A DNA stretch of 64,000 nucleotides from NCBI RefSeq assembly GCF_001294335.1, contig NZ_LGKG01000013.1, positions 62,001 to 126,000 on the forward strand, in the 5' to 3' direction. A program made the translations under genes and the position numbers. Below are positions 1-8,673 of this stretch, one piece after another. Below the pieces are notes generated by a model, which made no database searches, was not told the DNA's origin, and was given only the letters and a program-made list of their open reading frames with translations. The stretch comes from Streptomyces chattanoogensis. GTDB taxonomy: Bacteria; Actinomycetota; Actinomycetes; Streptomycetales; Streptomycetaceae. The stretch's first letter is position 1. Every line of letters begins with the position of its first letter.

Positions 1-23
1 CACCAGAACAACGCAACTTCCAG

Positions 24-58
24 TAGGATCGGGATACTTCAGCGCAGAAAACTGAAGT
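24..58 (+). promoter_or_regulatory. Putative promoter and inverted-repeat operator of the WhiJ-like gene
   Basis: A -10-like hexamer TAGGAT lies at 24-29. It is followed by an inverted repeat, ACTTCAG (36-42) and CTGAAGT (52-58), with a 9-base spacer. The repeat falls where the transcript would start, so it could be the autoregulatory operator of the downstream XRE regulator. This is inferred from position and symmetry only. Confidence 0.4.
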
Positions 59-109
59 CGCCACTCGTGCGGCTTTCCGCCCGTGATCACATGATGAGAG
101 GTCACAGCG

Positions 110-946
110 TTGGACGAGACGATCCCAGCCGAAGACTTCAGTCAACCCGTAGGACCGTTACAGCGCTTCGGGGCGGACGTCAGACGTGTGCGCCTCGGTC
201 GCAAGATCACACAGAAGCAGCTGGGCAGAACGTCGGGTTACTCAGAGTCGTACATCAGCCAGGTCGAGTCCGGGAAGCTTCTGCCGAGCGAGAAGTTCGC
301 CAACGCCTGTGACCTGATGTTCGGGACGAACGGGCTGTTCGCGGGTTTGCTCCATCGCATCGAGGAGGGGGACCACCCCTCACAGTTCGTGCCGTACGTC
401 CACTTGGAGCGAAAGGCTTCGGGCATCCTTGGCTTCTCGACCACGAGGGTCATGGGACTGCTTCAAACGCAGGAGTACGCGCGTGCCATCTTCCGCGCCG
501 GGCACCCGTGCGTGACGGACGAGGCAATCGAGGGCAAGGTAGCCGCGCGCATAAGGCGACGCGAAGTCCTCAACCAGGACCGGCCGCCTACTCTGTGGAC
601 AGTGCTGCACGAGGCGTGCCTCCGCAGTCACGTGGGCGGTCCGACGGTCATGGCCAGTCAGCTCGAGTACCTGGTGGAGTTGGCCGCTCGCCCCGGCATC
701 GATCTCCAGGTGATCCCCTTCGCCGCTGGGGCGGCTGCCGCTCACTCTGTGGCATTCACGCTGCTCGCCTTCAAGGATTCGCCCACAGTGCTCTATGCGG
801 ACGATCCGCAAGGAGGCAGGCTGTGCCGCAGGGCGGCGCCGGTTGCGACCGCCATGCAGAACTACGATCGGCTGCGGGCGCACGCGCTGCCCCCTGACGA
901 GTCGCTGGCCTTCATCAAGACTGTGTGCGAGGAGTACACGCCATGA
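110..946 (+). CDS. XRE-family regulator with DUF5753 domain (WhiJ/Scr1-like)
   Basis: A 278-residue cytoplasmic DNA-binding protein. A helix-turn-helix of the XRE type covers about residues 18-60 (QKQLGRTSGYSESYISQVE). The rest matches the DUF5753 layout of WhiJ-like regulators, with a conserved Trp-rich centre around TLWTVLHEACL. I chose the TTG start at 110 because a GAGAGG ribosome site sits eight bases upstream and the HTH begins close behind. The stop overlaps the start of the DUF397 gene, the usual regulator-partner pairing in Streptomyces, where such pairs affect development and antibiotic production. The target genes are unknown. Confidence 0.9.
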   Translation: MDETIPAEDFSQPVGPLQRFGADVRRVRLGRKITQKQLGRTSGYSESYISQVESGKLLPSEKFANACDLMFGTNGLFAGLLHRIEEGDHPSQFVPYVHLERKASGILGFSTTRVMGLLQTQEYARAIFRAGHPCVTDEAIEGKVAARIRRREVLNQDRPPTLWTVLHEACLRSHVGGPTVMASQLEYLVELAARPGIDLQVIPFAAGAAAAHSVAFTLLAFKDSPTVLYADDPQGGRLCRRAAPVATAMQNYDRLRAHALPPDESLAFIKTVCEEYTP

Positions 947-1161
947 GCCCTGATCGGGAACTGACATCTGCTGTTTGGATCAAGTCGTCTTACAGCTCAT
1001 CGTCGGGCGGCGAGTGCGTGGAGTTCTCGCGGAGCCTCGCAGTATCCGGTCTGGTCCCCATCAGGGACTCGAAGAACCCATACGGGCCTGTGCTGGCCAT
1101 CTCGACGGGCGCCTGGTCGTCGTTCGTCTCCGCCGTCAAGCACGAGGAGTTCCGAGCCTAG
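943..1161 (+). CDS. DUF397 domain protein (partner of the WhiJ-like regulator)
   Basis: A 72-residue protein with the DUF397 signature: W-x-KSSYS near the N-terminus, GGECVEF in the middle, then RDSKNP and a C-terminal W-x-x-F-V. I start it at the ATG at 943, which overlaps the TGA of the regulator in an ATGA arrangement and so implies translational coupling. A longer reading from 925 would run back into the regulator. In Streptomyces these small proteins are nearly always encoded beside a WhiJ/AbaA-type XRE protein and are thought to modulate it, in a toxin-antitoxin-like relation. The biochemical function is not established. Confidence 0.9.
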   Translation: MSPDRELTSAVWIKSSYSSSSGGECVEFSRSLAVSGLVPIRDSKNPYGPVLAISTGAWSSFVSAVKHEEFRA

Positions 1162-1190
1162 GCCCCTCCAAAAGTTCAACGAGTGCAAGT

Positions 1191-1218
1191 GAAGGCCCCC
1201 GTGATCGCGGGGGCCTTC
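1191..1218 (+). terminator. Rho-independent-type terminator after the DUF397 gene
   Basis: The arms GAAGGCCCCC (1191-1200) and GGGGGCCTTC (1209-1218) are perfectly complementary around an 8-base loop, 30 bases after the DUF397 stop. There is only a short T-containing tail, as is common in high-GC actinobacteria. Confidence 0.85.
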
Positions 1219-1379
1219 GTTGTGTCGGCAGGCCGGCGGGGCCGGGTGGCGGGCTGCGCTGACCGCAGCCGCCTCCTGCCGAGCGGGACGCGCCCCGTCA
1301 GGCCGTACGCCTACCAGCACCCCGCCACCCAGGCCGTACCCCTAGCCAGGTGCTGTCCGGCCGACCAGGCAAGACCGCG

Positions 1380-1407
1380 GCCATCCGGGTGCGAGCACCC
1401 GGATGGC
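1380..1407. repeat. Perfect 13-bp hairpin upstream of the cupin gene
   Basis: GCCATCCGGGTGC (1380-1392) is followed after two bases by its exact reverse complement (1395-1407). It lies 62 bases before the cupin start, inside an otherwise featureless 308-base gap (1162-1469). It could be a second terminator on either strand, an operator, or a cruciform. Nothing else recognisable was seen between 1219 and 1379. Confidence 0.6.
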
Positions 1408-1469
1408 AGGCTTCGGCCAGGCCCGCCGGCTGGGACATATGGGAGGTCCACGGAGGAAGGAGCGGCCCC

Positions 1470-1943
1470 ATGGCGAAGAACGCCCACGTGCGCCATAGCG
1501 GTGACGGCAAGGCATTCTGGATGCTGAACGGCCTCTACGAGGTCAAGGCGTCGAGCGACGAGACCAACGGCGCGATGACCGTCGTGGAGATGACTGTCCC
1601 GGAGGGGATGGGCCCTCCGCCCCACATCCACCCTGGCACGGAGAGCGTCTACGTCATTGAGGGGACGCTTCGCTATCACATCGCCGGGGAGACAATCGAA
1701 GGCGGTCCCGGGTCCTTTTTCCACATCCCCGAGGGGACGTGGGAGCGGTTCGAGCCCACCAGCACAGTGCGGATGCTGACCACCTACACGCCGGGCGGTA
1801 TCGACGAATTCTTCGCCGAGGCGGGCGAACCCGCCGAGCGACGGGAGCTGCCGCCCTGGTCGGATACGCCCCCGGACTTCGACCGCATCATCGAGATCGC
1901 TGGGCGGCACGGAATTCAGATGCAGCCGATGCCTGACGCCTAG
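1470..1943 (+). CDS. Cupin-domain protein
   Basis: A 157-residue soluble protein with one conserved cupin barrel. Metal-binding motif 1 is visible as PPPHIHPGTESVYVIEG, and motif 2 lies around PGSFFHIPEGTWERF. The start at 1470 follows a strong GGAGGAAGGAG ribosome site; the frame stays open further upstream, but no better start is seen. Cupins of this size are often small-molecule dioxygenases, isomerases or binding proteins. No substrate can be read from the sequence. It stands alone between a hairpin and a MerR gene and may belong to the same stress-responsive group as the oxidoreductase at 2455. Confidence 0.85.
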   Translation: MAKNAHVRHSGDGKAFWMLNGLYEVKASSDETNGAMTVVEMTVPEGMGPPPHIHPGTESVYVIEGTLRYHIAGETIEGGPGSFFHIPEGTWERFEPTSTVRMLTTYTPGGIDEFFAEAGEPAERRELPPWSDTPPDFDRIIEIAGRHGIQMQPMPDA

Positions 1944-1963
1944 CTGTTGCGGGACATGAGGTT

Positions 1964-1988
1964 GTTGACGCCTGAGCAGATCGTCAAC
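1964..1988. repeat. Inverted repeat between the cupin and merR-type genes
   Basis: GTTGACG (1964-1970) and CGTCAAC (1982-1988) are perfect inverted arms with an 11-base spacer in the 99-base gap. The half-site TGAC/GTCA also appears in the palindrome at 2423-2436 downstream of the MerR gene, so both may be bound by that regulator. A weak terminator is the alternative. Confidence 0.4.
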
Positions 1989-2042
1989 TCGTCGTAGGTG
2001 AGCGCCGGAAGATCGCGGTGCTCCCGGGCGTTGCCTCCAGGT

Positions 2043-2408
2043 ATGAAGATCAGTGAGGCTTCCAGGGTCAGCGGCGTGAGTGCGAGATCGTTGCGGCACT
2101 ACGAGGATGAGGGATTGATCGTCCCTGGCCGTTTCAGTAATGGGTTCCGTGACTACTGCCAGTCCACGATCGACCGGGTGCTCGTCATCCGCACACTGCT
2201 GGAGTCCGGGCTGCCCGTGCGTTTGATCAGGGAGCTCCTGCCCCGCCTTGCTGACGGCTCCGATACCGGTACCGACGCGGTGTGCGCGGAGTTCCTGCAG
2301 GAGGTGCAGAGTTATCGCGATCGGCTCGCTGCTCGCATCGCCGTTCTCAGCGATCAGCAGGCGGCACTTGACACCTACCTGCGAGAGGCCCGCCGTACTG
2401 ATCTCTGA
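2043..2408 (+). CDS. MerR-family transcriptional regulator
   Basis: A 121-residue regulator. The N-terminal winged helix-turn-helix is clear (KISEASRVSGVSARSLRHYEDEGLI, given here only in part as residues 2-27), followed by a long dimerisation helix. No conserved Cys pair for metal sensing is seen, so it belongs with the small-molecule or redox MerR regulators. I start it at ATG 2043 because the HTH begins at once there; upstream in-frame codons add a poorly conserved tail. It is followed after 46 bases by a quinone oxidoreductase gene whose promoter carries a MerR-like palindrome, so that gene is the likely target. Confidence 0.88.
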   Translation: MKISEASRVSGVSARSLRHYEDEGLIVPGRFSNGFRDYCQSTIDRVLVIRTLLESGLPVRLIRELLPRLADGSDTGTDAVCAEFLQEVQSYRDRLAARIAVLSDQQAALDTYLREARRTDL

Positions 2409-2414
2409 CTGCCA

Positions 2415-2448
2415 CTTGACCTTGACGTAAGTGTCAGACTCCTACGTT
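2415..2448 (+). promoter_or_regulatory. Putative MerR-controlled promoter of the quinone oxidoreductase
   Basis: Two overlapping TTGAC elements start at 2416 and 2422. The palindrome TGAC-N6-GTCA covers 2423-2436, and a -10-like TACGTT lies at 2443-2448, seven bases before the ATG at 2455. The overlong or shifted -35/-10 spacing around a palindrome is the hallmark of MerR activation. If TACGTT is the -10 element the transcript would be leaderless. Confidence 0.5.
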
Positions 2449-2454
2449 CGCTGC

Positions 2455-3471
2455 ATGGAGATCAACGAGCAACAGAACACCGCTGAGCAGACGATACGAG
2501 CACTGGTCCAGCGGTCGCACCGGGGACCGCAGGACCTGACCCTCACGACCGATCAGCTCCGCCCCACCCCGGGGCCCGGCGAGTACTTGATCCGCGTGGG
2601 CGCCGCCGGGGTCAACTTCGCTGACGTCATGCAGACCCATGGGACATACGGGGGAGGCCCGCAGGCCCCCTATGTTGCGGGTTTCGAGGCCGCCGGTGAG
2701 ATCGTGGGTGTCGGCCCGGACGTTGAGAATCCGCTCCCTCTCGGCACCCACGTCGTCGGAGCCGGCCCGGGGGCCTTCGCGCAGTACATGACGATGCCGG
2801 CCGCGGGTGTACTTCCGGTGCCGGCCCGGTGGAGCGACGCCGCCGCCCTCGGTCTCGTGTTGAACTGGGCCACCGCCTTGGCGGCGCTGAAGCCGCTGGG
2901 CGAGATCAAGACGGATGAGATAGTCCTCGTGCATGCAGCGGCCGGAGGAGTGGGGCAGGCTGCCGTTCGCCTCGCCCGCCACTACGGCGCGCGCGTGATC
3001 GCCACGGCGTCACCAGCGAAGCACGACACCGTCAAAGCCCTCGGCGCGGACGAGGTATTGGACAGTCGACGCCCGGATCTGGCGGAGGAGATCATCCGCC
3101 TGACCGGTGGTGTCGACCTGGTCCTGGAATCCGTGGGGCAGGCCACGTTCAAGACCAGCCTGTCGGTCACCAAACCCTTCACCGGACGCATCGTCGTCTT
3201 CGGCGCTGCGTCCGGTGATGCCGCCCTGTCCACGCACGACCTGGTCTTCACCCACCAGGTTCAAGTCAAGGGTCTGCACATCGGTGCGCTGGCGGTTGCG
3301 GCCCCGTCCATCTACCAGTCGTTGCTCGTCGAGACCGAGGCGCTCATTGCCCGCGGCGTGTACCCGCCCGGCACCCCGCAGGTTCACCCCCTGGATGAGG
3401 GGGCGATGGTGCTGCAGCAACTCGAAGCGGGCCAGACCCGCGGCAAGCACGCCCTCGATCCCTGGCGTTAG
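2455..3471 (+). CDS. Zinc-independent alcohol dehydrogenase / NADPH:quinone oxidoreductase
   Basis: A 338-residue medium-chain reductase. The N-terminal GroES-like half holds GxNFADV and GFEAAGEIVGVG. The Rossmann half holds the nucleotide-binding AAAGGVGQAAVRLA at about residues 160-173. The zinc ligands of true alcohol dehydrogenases are absent, which points to the quinone oxidoreductase subgroup (NADPH-dependent one-electron reduction of quinones or enone reduction). ATG 2455 is preferred over an upstream GTG because of the promoter position. It sits directly behind a MerR regulator and is probably induced by electrophiles or quinones. Confidence 0.88.
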   Translation: MEINEQQNTAEQTIRALVQRSHRGPQDLTLTTDQLRPTPGPGEYLIRVGAAGVNFADVMQTHGTYGGGPQAPYVAGFEAAGEIVGVGPDVENPLPLGTHVVGAGPGAFAQYMTMPAAGVLPVPARWSDAAALGLVLNWATALAALKPLGEIKTDEIVLVHAAAGGVGQAAVRLARHYGARVIATASPAKHDTVKALGADEVLDSRRPDLAEEIIRLTGGVDLVLESVGQATFKTSLSVTKPFTGRIVVFGAASGDAALSTHDLVFTHQVQVKGLHIGALAVAAPSIYQSLLVETEALIARGVYPPGTPQVHPLDEGAMVLQQLEAGQTRGKHALDPWR

Positions 3472-3479
3472 GAACGCCC

Positions 3480-4217
3480 GTGCTTCACCGCAATGCTCCG
3501 CTGTCCCCCGAGGGGCGACTGCGACTCGTGCAGCGTTGCCCACACCGCCCGATCGCCCACGTGGCGGCCGAGATGGGCATCTCCCGTGCGTGCGCGTCGA
3601 AATGGGTCAACCGCTACCGTCGGCACGGTGAACTCGGTCTGCTGGACCGTTCCTCAACACCCCGGCACCAGCCGACGGCAACGGGCTCTGACGTCGTGGC
3701 CAGGATCGAGGCACTCCGCCGAGCCGAGAAGTGGTCAGCGTCCCGGATCGCGTTTGAGCTCCAGGCCGAGGGGATCTCGCTCAGTCGCCGTACCGTGTCA
3801 CGGCATCTGCTCGCCCTCGGCCTGAACCGGCGCCGGTTCATCGATCCCAGCGGCGACACGAACCGGGAACCGCGGAAGATCACCGCCCGCCGTCCCGGAC
3901 ACATGGTGCACATCGACGTGAAGAAGGTCGGCCGGATCCCGGAAGGCGGTGGTTGGCGAGTCCACGGACGCGGGAGCCACCAGGCCAAGGCCGTCGAGCG
4001 CCGTAAAAGCAAGGGCGCACGCGGCGGCTACGTCTACCTTTACTCCGCCGTCGACGGATTCAGCCGGCTTGCCTACACCGAAGCGCTGGCCGACGAGAAA
4101 GCCGACACCGCCATCGTGTTCTTGCACCGGGCCAGAGCCTGGTTCGCAGCCCACGGCATCACCCACATCGAACGCATCGTCACGGACAACGGCGCCTGCT
4201 ACCGCGCCGGCGCTTTC
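3480..4217 (+). pseudogene. Truncated IS481-family transposase
   Basis: The N-terminal helix-turn-helix (HVAAEMGISRACASKWVNRY) and the start of the DDE catalytic core match IS481 transposases. The first Asp is in HIDVKKVGRIP (residue 146) and the second in VTDNGACYR (residue 236). Recognisable similarity stops at about 4217 and the frame runs on into unrelated sequence until 4454. The third catalytic acidic residue is therefore missing and the protein cannot be active. It begins only nine bases after the oxidoreductase stop and its broken end lies about 80 bases from the 3' end of the next gene. I saw no intact terminal inverted repeats. Confidence 0.85.
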
Positions 4218-4300
4218 GCCCGGCCTGGCCAGCCAGCCAGCCGCCCAGGCCATACGCCTACCACTCAGCCATACGTCACCCCACACCCGTCGCCCACGGG

Positions 4301-7189
4301 CTACCCCCGCACGTCCCCCAACCCTTCAGCCAACACCTCAGCCAAATGCCGCCCCCGTCGCTCCCCCAACTGCTCCAGCTGCGTACGGCAGGAGAACCCA
4401 TCGGCAAGGATCTCCGCCTCCGGCCCCGCCTTCCTCACAGCAGGCAGAAGCTGATCCTCGGCGCAGGCCACGGACACCTCGTAATGGCCCCGTTCGAAGC
4501 CGAAGTTGCCGGCCAAACCGCAGCACCCACCACTCAACTCACCTTCCAAACCGGCCAGTTGACGGAGGCGACGATCGGCCGCCTCTCCCAGGACCGCATG
4601 CTGGTGGCAGTGCGTCTGCCCCGCAACAGGCCGCTCGATACGCGGCGGCTCCCACTCCGGCGCCAGCGTCACCAAGGCCTCGGCGAAGGTCATGACGGAC
4701 GAGGCCAGGGCGGCGGCGCGGGGGTCGCCGGAGAGGAGTTCCGGCAGGTCCGTGCGGAGGGCGGCGGCGCAGCTGGGTTCGAGGACGACGAGCGGGCGGC
4801 CCTCGTCCACCAAGGGGCTCAGCACCTCCACCGTACGGCGCATGACCGCGCGGGCCTGGTCGAGCTGGCCGGTGGAGACGTAGGTGAGGCCGCAGCACAG
4901 GGGGCGGTGGCGGCGTACGCGGAATCCCGGACGCAGGGGTGCCGTCGGGGGGAGAAGGGGCCGCAGCCCGGCCGCCTCCAGGACCCGTACCGCGGCGCGG
5001 CCCACCTCCGGGGAGAGGAAGTTGGTGAAGGTGTCGGGCCAGAGGACGACGGTGCGGCCGGTCGCCGGGGGCCGGCGGCGCCACCACCAGCGGGTGAAGG
5101 GTTCGGTGGCCAGGCGGGGGATCGTCCGCTCGGGGGCGATACCGGCCAGGCGTTTGGCGACGGCGGCCAAGGGTGTACGGGCGAGAGCGTTGGCACCGAC
5201 TGCCGCCGGGGCCGCGGTGTGCAGCCATTGGGGCAGGCGGCCCATGGAGTAGTGGGCGGCGGGGCGGCGGCGGCCCTCGTAGTGGTGGTGCAGGAATTCG
5301 GCCTTGTAGGTGGCCATGTCGACGCCGACCGGGCAGTCGCTGCGGCAGCCCTTGCAGGAGAGGCAGAGGTCGAGGGCCTCGTGGACCTCGGGGGAGCGCC
5401 AGCCGTCGGTGATCACTTCGCCGGCGAGCATCTCGTGCAGCAGGCGGGCGCGGCCGCGGGTGGAGTGCTGTTCCTCTCCGGTGGCGCGGAAGGAGGGGCA
5501 CATGACGTCCGGGGAGCCGGCGGCGGTCGAGGTGTTGCGGCATTTGGCGACGCCGACGCAGCGGCGTACGGCGGCGGAGAAGTCTCCCTTGTCGTGCGGG
5601 TAGCCGAATTCCACCGGGACCGGGCGCCTGGGCAGGACGTCGAACCGGAGGTTGTCGTCGAGGCGGGCGGGGCGGACGAGCATGCCGGGGTTGAGGCCGC
5701 CCGCCGGGTCCCAGAGGTCCTTGAAGCGGCCGAAGAGGCCGACGAGTTCCGGGCCGTACATCTTGGGGAGGAGTTCGGCGCGGGCCTGGCCGTCGCCGTG
5801 TTCGCCGGAGAGGGAGCCGCCGTGGGCGACGACCAGCCCGGCCAGGTCGTGGGAGAACGCGCGGAAGCGGCGGATGCCGGGGGCGGTCAGCAGGTCGAAG
5901 TCGATACGGATGTGGATGCAGCCGTCGCCGAAGTGGCCGTAGGGGGTGCCCCGCAGGTCGTACTCCCCCAGGAGGGCGCGGAAGTCACGGAGATACGGGC
6001 CCAGTCGGGACGGGGGTACGGCGCAGTCCTCCCAGCCGGGCCAGGCCTCCGAACCGTCCGGCAGCCGGGTCGCCGTCCCGGAGGCGTCCTCGCGGATCCG
6101 CCACAGTGCCCGCTGGCCGGCCGGGTCGGTGACGACGGTGTGGTCGGTGGTGCCGTCGGCGGCCGCCGCCCGGCAGAGCGCCGCGGCGCGCGCCGCGGCC
6201 TCCTCGGGGGTTGCGCCGCCCATCTCCACGAAGAGCCAGGCGCCGCCCTTGGGCAGCCCGGTGGCGCTGCCCACCAGGTCGGCGGCCATCCCCTCGACGG
6301 TCATCGGGTGATGCGGGAGGAGGGTGTGCGCGGCTTCGGCGGCCGCGCTCTCGTCGGGGTAGGCGAGGACGGCGAGCACCCGCGCGGCCGGGGTCTCCAC
6401 CAGCCGTACGGCCGCCTCGGTCAGTACGCCGAGGGTGCCCTCGCTGCCGGTGAGGGCGCGGGCGAGATCGGTGCCGGCTTCCGGGAGCAGGGCGTCGAGC
6501 GCATAGCCCGAGATGCGGCGCGGGAGGCCGGCGGGATATCCGGTGCGGAGGAGCGCCAACTCCCCGTCCACCAAGGCTTTGACCCCGTCCCGCAGGCGCG
6601 GCGGCAGGCCGGCCGGGGTGCCGGTGGCGTCCGTGCCGCGGCCGGCCCGTACCCGCTCGCCGCTGTATGTCAGCAGGTCCAGCTCGCGGACGCTGTCGGC
6701 GGTGGTGCCCCAGGCCACCGAGTGGGAGCCGCAGGAGTTGTTGCCGATCATGCCGCCGAGGGTGCAGCGGCTGTGGGTGGAGGGGTCGGGGCCGAAGGTC
6801 AGGCCGTGCGGGGCGGCGGCCGCGCGGAGGTCGTCCAGGATGACGCCCGGCTGGACGACGGCGGTACGGGCCCCGGGGTCCAGCGACACGATGCGGCGCA
6901 TATGGCGGGTGAAGTCCAGCACCACGCCCACGCCGGTCGCCTGCCCGGCGATGCTGGTCCCGGCGCCGCGCGGCACCACCGGCACGCCGTGTTCCCGGCA
7001 CACCCGGAGCGCCGCGGCGACATCCTCGGCGTCCCGGGGTGCGACCACCGCCCGTGGCACCCGCCGGTAGTTGGACGCGTCCATCGTCATCAGCGCCCGG
7101 TCGGCGGCGGCGGACGAGACCTCTCCCCGTACCGCGGCCGCCAGCTCCTTCGCGAGATCCCGCTGCTCCGTCTCCGTGTGATCAGCCAT
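4301..7189 (-). CDS. FAD-linked oxidase / (Fe-S)-binding oxidoreductase (D-lactate dehydrogenase-like)
   Basis: A fusion of about 962 residues. The N-terminal FAD-binding type 4 domain (about residues 45-180) contains VVPRGAGTSIAGQATG and GNNSCGSHS. A FAD-linked oxidase C-terminal domain follows to about 490. A ferredoxin-type cluster motif, CLSCKGCRSDCP, lies near residue 608. The last third carries two cysteine-rich CCG motifs (CCGLTYVS, GCCGLAGNFG). Such fusions oxidise D-2-hydroxy acids such as D-lactate or glycolate and pass electrons to the membrane chain. ATG 7189 is chosen by homology; ATG 7219, which overlaps the upstream stop, is the alternative and would imply coupling to the neighbouring flavoenzyme. 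Its 3' end abuts transposon debris. Confidence 0.9.
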   Translation of the reverse strand: MADHTETEQRDLAKELAAAVRGEVSSAAADRALMTMDASNYRRVPRAVVAPRDAEDVAAALRVCREHGVPVVPRGAGTSIAGQATGVGVVLDFTRHMRRIVSLDPGARTAVVQPGVILDDLRAAAAPHGLTFGPDPSTHSRCTLGGMIGNNSCGSHSVAWGTTADSVRELDLLTYSGERVRAGRGTDATGTPAGLPPRLRDGVKALVDGELALLRTGYPAGLPRRISGYALDALLPEAGTDLARALTGSEGTLGVLTEAAVRLVETPAARVLAVLAYPDESAAAEAAHTLLPHHPMTVEGMAADLVGSATGLPKGGAWLFVEMGGATPEEAAARAAALCRAAAADGTTDHTVVTDPAGQRALWRIREDASGTATRLPDGSEAWPGWEDCAVPPSRLGPYLRDFRALLGEYDLRGTPYGHFGDGCIHIRIDFDLLTAPGIRRFRAFSHDLAGLVVAHGGSLSGEHGDGQARAELLPKMYGPELVGLFGRFKDLWDPAGGLNPGMLVRPARLDDNLRFDVLPRRPVPVEFGYPHDKGDFSAAVRRCVGVAKCRNTSTAAGSPDVMCPSFRATGEEQHSTRGRARLLHEMLAGEVITDGWRSPEVHEALDLCLSCKGCRSDCPVGVDMATYKAEFLHHHYEGRRRPAAHYSMGRLPQWLHTAAPAAVGANALARTPLAAVAKRLAGIAPERTIPRLATEPFTRWWWRRRPPATGRTVVLWPDTFTNFLSPEVGRAAVRVLEAAGLRPLLPPTAPLRPGFRVRRHRPLCCGLTYVSTGQLDQARAVMRRTVEVLSPLVDEGRPLVVLEPSCAAALRTDLPELLSGDPRAAALASSVMTFAEALVTLAPEWEPPRIERPVAGQTHCHQHAVLGEAADRRLRQLAGLEGELSGGCCGLAGNFGFERGHYEVSVACAEDQLLPAVRKAGPEAEILADGFSCRTQLEQLGERRGRHLAEVLAEGLGDVRG

Positions 7190-7215
7190 GTCCCCAGCCT
7201 GCCCACTGGGCGGCG

Positions 7216-8673
7216 TCATGCGACGGTCGGCTCGCGGTCCGTCGCCCCGGCCGGGTGGTAGCGGAACATGTTCTCCGGGTCGTGGGCGGCCTTGAGGCGG
7301 GCCAGCCGCCGGTGTTCCTCGGGGTCGTGCACGCTGCGGGCCACCTCCGCCGCATCCGGCCGCTCCCCGTGGCCGCCGAAGAGGAAGTTCACGCTCCGGC
7401 CGAGCCGCCACGGCTCGACGGCCGCGAACGCGTCGGCGTGCAGCGCCCGTACCGCCGTCGGGTCCGTACCGTCCAGCGGCGACAGCAGCCGCAGCGCGTA
7501 CCGGGCGTTGCGGTGGCCGACGGCGCCGCGGCCGCCGGCCAGCGCGCCCCCGAGGTGGTTGAGCTGCACCACGCACATCGTCGGCGCCGCCGGCCCGGTC
7601 AGCGCGGCCACCCGGCGCAGGGCCGCCGCATCCAGCCCGCTGAGCAGCGCATTGTCACCGTCGTAGGCGTGCGGATCGCTCGGGTCGCGGTGGATGGTGC
7701 CCGACTCGGCGTACGGCATCTCGCGCAGCTCGTCACTCACCCGCGGGCCCACCGCGCGCAGCGGTGCCACCAGCCGCTCGCCGTCCTCCGCGCTGCCGGT
7801 GTACGCGATCCGGATCTGCGCGAGATGGCGGCCGCGCAGGGCGTGTGGCAGCTGGGGGACGTCGGGGTAGGCGATCAGCGCGACCGAGGATGTCAGCTCG
7901 TCGGGGACGGTCTCGGCCCAGCGGAGATACGCGGCCAGGGCGTCGTCGATGCCCTCGCCGCCGAAGACCAGTTGGCCGCCGTACAGCCGCGCCACCGGCA
8001 CCAGCGCGAACTCCATCGCGGTCACCACGCCGAAGCCGTGGCCTCCGCCGAGCAGCGCGCCGAACAGTTCGGGGTCGCTGTCCGCGGTGACCCGGAGCTG
8101 CCGGGCGTCGGCGGTGACCAGGTCGATGGCGCGGACCTGGTCGGCGGCGAATCCGTAGGTGCGGGCCAGCACCCCGACCCCGCCCCCGAGCGTGTACGAG
8201 ACGACGCCGACGCCCGGGGAGGAGCCGTTGAGCGGGGCGAGTCCGTGCGGGGTGGCGGCCTCGATGACCTGGCCCCAGACGACGCCCGCCTCGACCCGCG
8301 CGGTGCGGGCCGCCGCGTCCACCCGTACGCCCGACATCCGCCGCGTGCTGATCAGCAGCCCGCCTTCGGTGGCCGCGGACAGGCCGTGGCCGGTGGCCTG
8401 GACGGCGACCGGGAGGCCGTGGGTGCCGGCGAAGCGGACCGCGGCGACGACGTCGTCGGCGTTCCGTGCCCCGACGATGACGGACGGCCGGTGCCGGTAG
8501 GCGGTCTGGAACCCGGACCGCTCGTCGTCGTAACCGTCGTCGCCGGGGACCAGCACCGGGCCCGCCACCTGCCGTACGAGGGCGGTCAGGGCGGCGGGGG
8601 CGAAGGCGGGAACGGCGGGCTGCGGGGCGGTCGTCTGCGCGAGGTCGTGGAGCTGCATGTCGTTGATCTGCAT
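7216..8673 (-). CDS. FAD-binding oxidoreductase of the berberine-bridge type
   Basis: A 485-residue flavoenzyme. The FAD-binding type 4 fold is shown by RPSVIVGARNADDVVAAVRFA, ATGHGLSAATEGGLL and LGGGVGVLARTYG. The C-terminal BBE segment has the typical NFLFGGHG and RLARLKAAHDPENMFRYHP ending. Members oxidise alcohols, sugars or secondary-metabolite intermediates with O2; the substrate cannot be read. Start 8673 is the most likely Met; further Met codons lie at 8703 and 8658. It is transcribed away from the YafY-type regulator at 8728 and shares the intergenic region, so that protein probably controls it. The downstream FAD/Fe-S gene may be co-transcribed. Confidence 0.9.
   Translation of the reverse strand: MQINDMQLHDLAQTTAPQPAVPAFAPAALTALVRQVAGPVLVPGDDGYDDERSGFQTAYRHRPSVIVGARNADDVVAAVRFAGTHGLPVAVQATGHGLSAATEGGLLISTRRMSGVRVDAAARTARVEAGVVWGQVIEAATPHGLAPLNGSSPGVGVVSYTLGGGVGVLARTYGFAADQVRAIDLVTADARQLRVTADSDPELFGALLGGGHGFGVVTAMEFALVPVARLYGGQLVFGGEGIDDALAAYLRWAETVPDELTSSVALIAYPDVPQLPHALRGRHLAQIRIAYTGSAEDGERLVAPLRAVGPRVSDELREMPYAESGTIHRDPSDPHAYDGDNALLSGLDAAALRRVAALTGPAAPTMCVVQLNHLGGALAGGRGAVGHRNARYALRLLSPLDGTDPTAVRALHADAFAAVEPWRLGRSVNFLFGGHGERPDAAEVARSVHDPEEHRRLARLKAAHDPENMFRYHPAGATDREPTVA

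Noticed and set aside
4222..4251. GGCCTGG / CCAGGCC inverted repeat considered as terminator of the FAD/Fe-S gene
   Set aside because: Only 7-bp arms with a 16-base repetitive loop, in scrambled sequence next to the IS remnant. Too weak to list.
4346..7261. 971-codon open frame on the plus strand opposite the FAD/Fe-S oxidoreductase
   Set aside because: It is an antisense shadow of a GC-rich gene; the product is low-complexity Gly/Arg/Ala without recognisable domains.
7216..8673. BBE-type oxidoreductase considered as part of a secondary-metabolite cluster
   Set aside because: No synthase, tailoring or resistance genes of a cluster are nearby; neighbours are a regulator and a metabolic FAD/Fe-S enzyme.
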